Of a stretch of DNA of 9,452 nucleotides, positions 5,761 to 9,452 are shown piece by piece. Positions within the stretch are counted from its first letter, which is position 1, and every line of letters begins with the position of its first letter. Source of the DNA: Bifidobacterium breve (lineage in GTDB: Bacteria; Actinomycetota; Acidimicrobiia; IMCC26256); NCBI GenBank assembly GCA_945907055.1, contig CAMDSG010000058.1:1-9452 (forward strand), in the 5' to 3' direction. Both the position numbers and the translations under genes were made by a program. The notes under the pieces are model-generated. The model was not told where the DNA came from. It worked only from the letters and a program-made list of their open reading frames with translations, and made no database searches.

Positions 5761-7376
5761 CGCTCCTTAGACGAACCTCACTAAGCGCCGCTGCATTCTT
5801 CTTTGCGGTTTTCTTTCTTTGGCCGATTTCAACCGTGATCACGCGCGGAGTATTTGTTGACGGCACGCTTGACCTCTCCTCGCTAACAAGACTCCTCTCC
5901 AACTCCGGGCTTCGTAGAGTTATTGTTTTCACGTTTCTGCAAGCATCCGTCTCCACACTCGGAGCACTTGTGCTCGGAATACCTGGTGCTTACGCGTTTT
6001 CACGCCTTGCTTTTAGGGGGCGAGCAGGCGTCTTGGCACTGCTCACGCTTCCATTTGTGCTTCCAACTGTTGTGGTCGGTTCAGCGTTCGTTGCGCTCCT
6101 CGGCGAGAATGGTCCCCTTGGGGGGCTACATCTAAATGGCTCACTCGCAGCCATAGTGCTCGCTCAGATCTGCTTCAACTATGCGGTAGTCGTGCGAAGC
6201 GTTGGGAGTCAATGGGCCCACATTGACCACAGCGCCGCTCAAGCATCTAGGACACTCGGGGCTGGACCAGCACGCACGTGGCTGCGCGTCACTCTCCCAT
6301 CTATAAAACCCTCGATCGTGAGTAGTGCTCTGATCGTCTTCCTATTCTGTTTCACGAGTTTTGGGTTGATATTGATTCTCGGGGGCCCAGGAACCGCCAC
6401 GATTGAGACTGAGATTTACCGTGCCACTATGCAGTCGCTAGATCTGCGGACTGCTGCTGCACTCTCAATTCTTCAAATTCTTGTTGTGGGGGGAGTAATC
6501 CTCAGCGGGATGCGCGCAGGACGCGTTGATGGGCGCTCCCCACGTTGGCGACCCTCAGGCTCAGGCCTTCTAAAGTTAAATAGCAAGCGCAGTCTTGTTC
6601 TCACTGCAAACCTTTTGGTTGTTGTGCTACTCGTCGGAGCGCCACTCGGTGTACTTATATCGAGGTCCTTTACAACCTCAAGCGGGCTCGGCCTGAACTG
6701 GTACAGGTCACTAGGTGAGCTTGGGTCAACCGGCCTCGCTGAGACACCTTTAAAAGCCTTGTCTAATTCTCTTACCTTCGCCGCAGTTGCGACCTTTATA
6801 GCGGTACCACTCGGTCTAATAATCGCGTTGGCCGTCACCGTTAAGGGCGGGCAAACTATATCGGCTCGATTCATGGAGCGAGCTGTGATGCTCCCACTCG
6901 GGGTATCAGCAGTGACTCTCGGGCTTGGCTATCTACTTACGCTCGACACACCGCCCCTCGATCTTCGAACCTCGTGGTGGTTAATCCCAATCGCGCAGGC
7001 AATCGTGGCGACTCCATTCGTTGTTCGGATTGCGGTTCCGATAATTGCGTCGACAGATCAACGGCTAAGAGATGCTGCTGCATTATTAGGAGCGAGGCCT
7101 TCGAGGGTGTGGCGCAGCGTTGACCTCCCTGTAATTAGAAGTGCCGTTGCTACCGGTGCTGGGTTCGCGTTTGCTATTTCTCTGGGAGAGTTTGGGGCCA
7201 CGGCATTTATTGTTCGGCCTGAGACCACTACCCTCCCGATCGCTATCTACCGACTTCTCGGGCGCCCTGGAGAGACGAACTTCGGGGCGGCAATGGCATC
7301 AGCGGTGCTACTGATGAGCGCGACTGCTGCGATTCTCATTCTCTTAGATCGCGACTCATTGGGGTCGCGGTCATGA
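5736..7376 (+). CDS. thiP: Thiamine ABC transporter permease ThiP (two fused permease domains)
   Basis: A 546-residue integral membrane protein, close to E. coli ThiP (536 aa), built from two homologous permease halves. Hydrophobic segments are seen around 16-36, 62-88, 98-121, 135-153, 195-215, 242-258, 286-308, 344-367, 382-402, 413-437, 470-492 and 516-537, roughly twelve in all. Each half carries the EAA-type loop that docks on the ATPase: AAQASRTLGAGPARTWLRV (167-185) and AAALLGARPSRVWRSVDLP (447-465). It forms the channel for thiamine delivered by ThiB. The GTG start at 5736 lies inside thiB (25-bp overlap), suggesting translational coupling; I see no strong Shine-Dalgarno. The stop TGA overlaps the thiQ ATG in ATGA (7373-7376). 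Confidence 0.92.
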   Translation: MDRHSPALTLLRRTSLSAAAFFFAVFFLWPISTVITRGVFVDGTLDLSSLTRLLSNSGLRRVIVFTFLQASVSTLGALVLGIPGAYAFSRLAFRGRAGVLALLTLPFVLPTVVVGSAFVALLGENGPLGGLHLNGSLAAIVLAQICFNYAVVVRSVGSQWAHIDHSAAQASRTLGAGPARTWLRVTLPSIKPSIVSSALIVFLFCFTSFGLILILGGPGTATIETEIYRATMQSLDLRTAAALSILQILVVGGVILSGMRAGRVDGRSPRWRPSGSGLLKLNSKRSLVLTANLLVVVLLVGAPLGVLISRSFTTSSGLGLNWYRSLGELGSTGLAETPLKALSNSLTFAAVATFIAVPLGLIIALAVTVKGGQTISARFMERAVMLPLGVSAVTLGLGYLLTLDTPPLDLRTSWWLIPIAQAIVATPFVVRIAVPIIASTDQRLRDAAALLGARPSRVWRSVDLPVIRSAVATGAGFAFAISLGEFGATAFIVRPETTTLPIAIYRLLGRPGETNFGAAMASAVLLMSATAAILILLDRDSLGSRS

Positions 7377-8476
7377 CGCTACGCCTGCGCAACCTCAGTC
7401 TCAGTTACGGTGACGTTCCTGCCATCAGCGGAGTTGATCTTGAGATAACGCAGGGAACCACCCTCGCGGTCCTTGGTGCATCCGGAAGTGGAAAGTCCAC
7501 TCTCCTGCGCGCAGTCGCCGGGCTCGAGCCGTCTCGGGGAGAGATCCTGTGGGGCGATGAACCACTCCACCGACTCCCTACACATAGGCGCGGAGTTGGT
7601 TTCGTATTTCAAGATCACGCATTATTTCCGCAACGCAATGTTCTTGAGAACGTGCGCTTTGGGCTTGAGATGCCTCACTACAACCGGACAGATGCAGCGA
7701 AGAGGGCGAGCGCCCTACTTGACCGAGTCGGTCTAGCCGGTTTTGAGGAGCGAGAGACTCACGAACTATCCGGAGGAGAGAGACAACGAGTTGCCCTCGC
7801 ACGAGCGCTCGCACCTGCTCCTCGCGTTCTGCTCCTAGACGAGCCATACGGAGCGCTAGATCGCGAACTTCGTGAGCGCCTCATGCTCGATGTTCGCGAG
7901 ATCCTGCGCGAATCTGGAGTCACTGTCATCCACGTAACCCACGACCACGACGAGGCCTTCGCTCTAGGTGACGAGGTAGCGATCCTCCATGATGGCCGCA
8001 TCTCACAATGCGCCCCTCCGAGCGAGGTCTGGGGGCACCCCTGCGACCTAGCGACTGCGAGATTCCTTGGGCATACAAGCAGTCTTCACGCCGAGAAAGT
8101 TAGAGCGGAGGGGAGTAGCTCAAGTTCGGGCCTCAATCTCACTACAGCCTTAGGAGACTTTGCAATCCCATACGAGAACGCTCCTAGCAATGGCTCATTC
8201 GATACCGAATGCTGCGTGACATGGAGACCCGAATCCTTAAGAGCAGAATCCCTAAATGGATCGACTGAAGGTGGCGCTCCTTTGGATCAAAGGGGGCGGC
8301 CGTTGCTCAGGGTCTTCGGAACTGTTATGGAGTGCTCATTTAGGCACGGCCATTATTTACTCTCGCTTGAGACAGCAGCGGGCCGAGTCGAGGGCATCTC
8401 TAGAGAGTCGGTGCCACGGGATCAGCGCCTAACTCTTGCGCTAAATCTCGATGAAGTGCGTGCCTACGCGCTCTGA
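7373..8476 (+). CDS. thiQ: Thiamine ABC transporter ATP-binding protein ThiQ, with C-terminal extension
   Basis: A 367-residue ABC ATPase powering the ThiBP importer on the cytoplasmic face. Motifs: Walker A GASGSGKST (35-43), Q-loop Gln80 in FVFQDHALFP, signature LSGGERQR (132-139), Walker B VLLLDEP (152-158), D-loop GALD (160-163) and switch His190 in HVTHDHDEA. After about residue 235 comes an extra domain of some 130 residues with WRPESLR and beta-rich sequence, resembling the regulatory TOBE-type tail of CysA/PotA/FbpC-like ATPases; E. coli ThiQ (about 230 aa) lacks it. On sequence alone it could be called an iron or sulfate importer ATPase, but operon position and the riboswitch fix thiamine as the likely substrate. 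It is the last gene of the operon, joined to thiP by an ATGA overlap. Confidence 0.92.
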   Translation: MTLRLRNLSLSYGDVPAISGVDLEITQGTTLAVLGASGSGKSTLLRAVAGLEPSRGEILWGDEPLHRLPTHRRGVGFVFQDHALFPQRNVLENVRFGLEMPHYNRTDAAKRASALLDRVGLAGFEERETHELSGGERQRVALARALAPAPRVLLLDEPYGALDRELRERLMLDVREILRESGVTVIHVTHDHDEAFALGDEVAILHDGRISQCAPPSEVWGHPCDLATARFLGHTSSLHAEKVRAEGSSSSSGLNLTTALGDFAIPYENAPSNGSFDTECCVTWRPESLRAESLNGSTEGGAPLDQRGRPLLRVFGTVMECSFRHGHYLLSLETAAGRVEGISRESVPRDQRLTLALNLDEVRAYAL

Positions 8477-8485
8477 TACTTACGT

Positions 8486-8505
8486 GACGCTTGACTCAAT
8501 GCGTC
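8486..8505. terminator. Hairpin between convergent thiQ and msrB
   Basis: GACGCTTG-ACT-CAA-T-GCGTC forms a stem of eight pairs with a single bulged T and a 3-base loop, 10 bp after the thiQ stop and just beyond the msrB stop. It could end transcripts from both sides. Neither strand has a clear T-run after the stem, so it is not a canonical intrinsic terminator. GACTCA (8493-8498) can alternatively pair with TGAGTC (8513-8518). Confidence 0.4.
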
Positions 8506-8506
8506 T

Positions 8507-8926
8507 CTACTCTGAGTCGTGGGTCTCGAGGCGAAGCGATGCTGAGTTGATACAGAATCTCTGGCCTGTTGTCTCTCTCGGTCCATCATCAAAGAGATGC
8601 CCGAGATGACCATCACAACTAGCGCAGCGCACCTCAACTCGACGCATCCCATGCGAGTTATCCACGTGCTGAGTCACTGCAGCATTAACAATTGGCGCAT
8701 CAAATGATGGCCAGCCAGAACCAGACTCAAACTTCGTGTCAGAGGCAAATAACTCGGCCCCACAGCCTGCACAGCGGTACATGCCGTCATCATGGTTATC
8801 CCAATATTCGCCAGCGAATGCACGCTCTGTTCCTTGCTGACGCAGAACTGAATACTGCTCAGGGGTGAGTCGCTCGCGCCACTGCGCATCACTTATCTGT
8901 CTTGGGTCAATTGCTGGCTCAGTCAT
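8507..8926 (-). CDS. msrB: Peptide-methionine (R)-S-oxide reductase MsrB
   Basis: A 139-residue MsrB, which reduces methionine-R-sulfoxide in proteins and so repairs oxidative damage. Zinc site: Cys52/Cys55 in RCAGCG and Cys101/Cys104 in CASCDGHLGHLF. Substrate pocket: GSGWPSF (69-75). The catalytic cysteine is Cys125 in RFCINSASL. The site where some MsrBs carry a resolving cysteine (xCGWP) is Ser70 here, so recycling must use another cysteine or a direct reductant. The start is ATG 8926-8924, giving MTEPAIDPRQISD and the family's normal length; the frame remains open upstream to 9019, but those residues are basic, unlike the family and without a good start signal. No clear Shine-Dalgarno precedes 8926. 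It is convergent with thiQ and divergent from the response-regulator gene. Confidence 0.93.
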   Translation of the reverse strand: MTEPAIDPRQISDAQWRERLTPEQYSVLRQQGTERAFAGEYWDNHDDGMYRCAGCGAELFASDTKFESGSGWPSFDAPIVNAAVTQHVDNSHGMRRVEVRCASCDGHLGHLFDDGPRETTGQRFCINSASLRLETHDSE

Positions 8927-9063
8927 GGCACAGACTCTATGGCCCGAAACCCACTTTCTCCTCAGCAGAGGGCCAATCCGAGATCTACGAACACAGATAT
9001 CTACACAGAATCTCCACATGCTGAGAGCGCCCTAAGGCAGCAAATCTCTCTAGCCTAAGAAAT

Positions 9064-9452
9064 GTGAACGAGACCGCAGACCTCACCCTCTCTCTTCACA
9101 CGATTCTCATTATTGAGGACGAGGCGCCGATCGCTGCTGCGGTCGCCGCCCGCCTCCGCTCTGAGGGGCTAACCGTGGAGATCGCCTCAGATGGGCATGC
9201 AGGAGTAGCAGCATGCGAGCGGCTACGACCTGACCTCGTGATTCTTGATTTGATGCTCCCAGGTATAGATGGGCTTGAAGTCTGTCGCCAGATTCAAAGT
9301 AATCGGGCGGTACCGGTAATCATGCTCACGGCACGAGACTCCGAGGAAGACCTGCTTCGTGGGCTGGCCACTGGTGCCGACGATTACATGACCAAACCGT
9401 TTAGCACTCGAGAACTTGTGGCGCGCGTGCACGCCATGCTTCGGCGCGTTGA
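9064..9452 (+). CDS. Response regulator, receiver domain (OmpR/PhoB type), cut by window end
   Basis: The first 129 residues of a two-component response regulator. After a 13-residue lead comes ILIIEDE with the acidic pair Glu18/Asp19, then VILDLMLPG with phospho-acceptor Asp62, MLTAR with the switch Thr89, and DDYMTKPF with Tyr108 and the conserved Lys111. The order and the ending ELVARVHAMLRR are typical of OmpR/PhoB-family transcription factors, so a winged-helix DNA-binding domain probably follows outside the window. The start is GTG 9064; the overlapping ATG at 9062 is followed at once by TGA in its own frame. Only a weak AAGAA precedes the start. The partner kinase and the target genes are not in view. 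It shares a 137-bp divergent region with msrB. Confidence 0.9.
   Translation, partial: MNETADLTLSLHTILIIEDEAPIAAAVAARLRSEGLTVEIASDGHAGVAACERLRPDLVILDLMLPGIDGLEVCRQIQSNRAVPVIMLTARDSEEDLLRGLATGADDYMTKPFSTRELVARVHAMLRRV

Noticed and set aside
4675..8476. Iron(III) or sulfate importer (FbpABC/CysA type) instead of thiamine importer
   Set aside because: The protein families overlap, but the TPP riboswitch and the co-transcribed thiamine pyrophosphokinase point to thiamine.
8927..9019. N-terminal extension of MsrB
   Set aside because: The frame is open, but the extra 31 residues are basic and unlike the family, and ATG 8926 gives the normal length. A GAGGAG-like sequence in this stretch is followed by no usable in-frame start.

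Overview
The window looks like chromosomal DNA of an actinobacterium of moderate GC content (mid-50s % by eye). The indications are: an F420-type luciferase-like oxidoreductase; an acyl-CoA dehydrogenase/SDR pair closely resembling mycobacterial FadE30 and IpdF (steroid C/D-ring catabolism); frequent GTG starts; weak Shine-Dalgarno sequences at several genes; and very tight gene packing. An uncultivated or Acidimicrobiia-like lineage would fit, but the sequence alone does not settle this. I see no phage, IS element, tRNA, rRNA or CRISPR array.

Left part (1-2898): the 3' end of a plus-strand short-chain dehydrogenase converges on a minus-strand gene set. Read in its own direction, that set is fae (formaldehyde-activating-enzyme family), then fadE30-like acyl-CoA dehydrogenase, then ipdF-like SDR. 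The last two are 2 bp apart. In mycobacteria, FadE30 and IpdF act on CoA-linked remnants of the sterol rings and belong to the KstR2 regulon. The 95-bp gap between the converging SDR genes is largely made of two short degenerate tandem repeats.

Divergent region (2899-3062): between fae and a plus-strand F420-type luciferase-like oxidoreductase lies the inverted repeat CAAG-AG-CTTG, which matches the core of the KstR2 operator consensus as I remember it. It is followed by three and a half copies of an 18-bp tandem repeat.

Middle part (3871-8476): a textbook TPP riboswitch precedes a four-gene plus-strand operon: thiamine pyrophosphokinase (thiN-type), ThiB lipoprotein, ThiP two-domain permease and ThiQ ATPase. 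The genes overlap by 4, 25 and 4 bp. Together they import thiamine, phosphorylate it to TPP and are expected to be shut off by TPP. The likely control point is sequestration of the kinase ribosome-binding site, because no terminator with a U-tract is visible.

Right part (8507-9452): msrB (methionine-R-sulfoxide reductase, minus strand) converges on thiQ with 30 bp between them. It is divergent from an OmpR/PhoB-type response regulator whose receiver domain runs off the window end. In the 137 bp between msrB and the regulator (8927-9063) I can support no feature.

No clearly new system is visible. The most noteworthy points are a Fae homologue embedded in a steroid-catabolism gene set, a candidate KstR2-like operator in front of it, and the short tandem repeats confined to intergenic regions.
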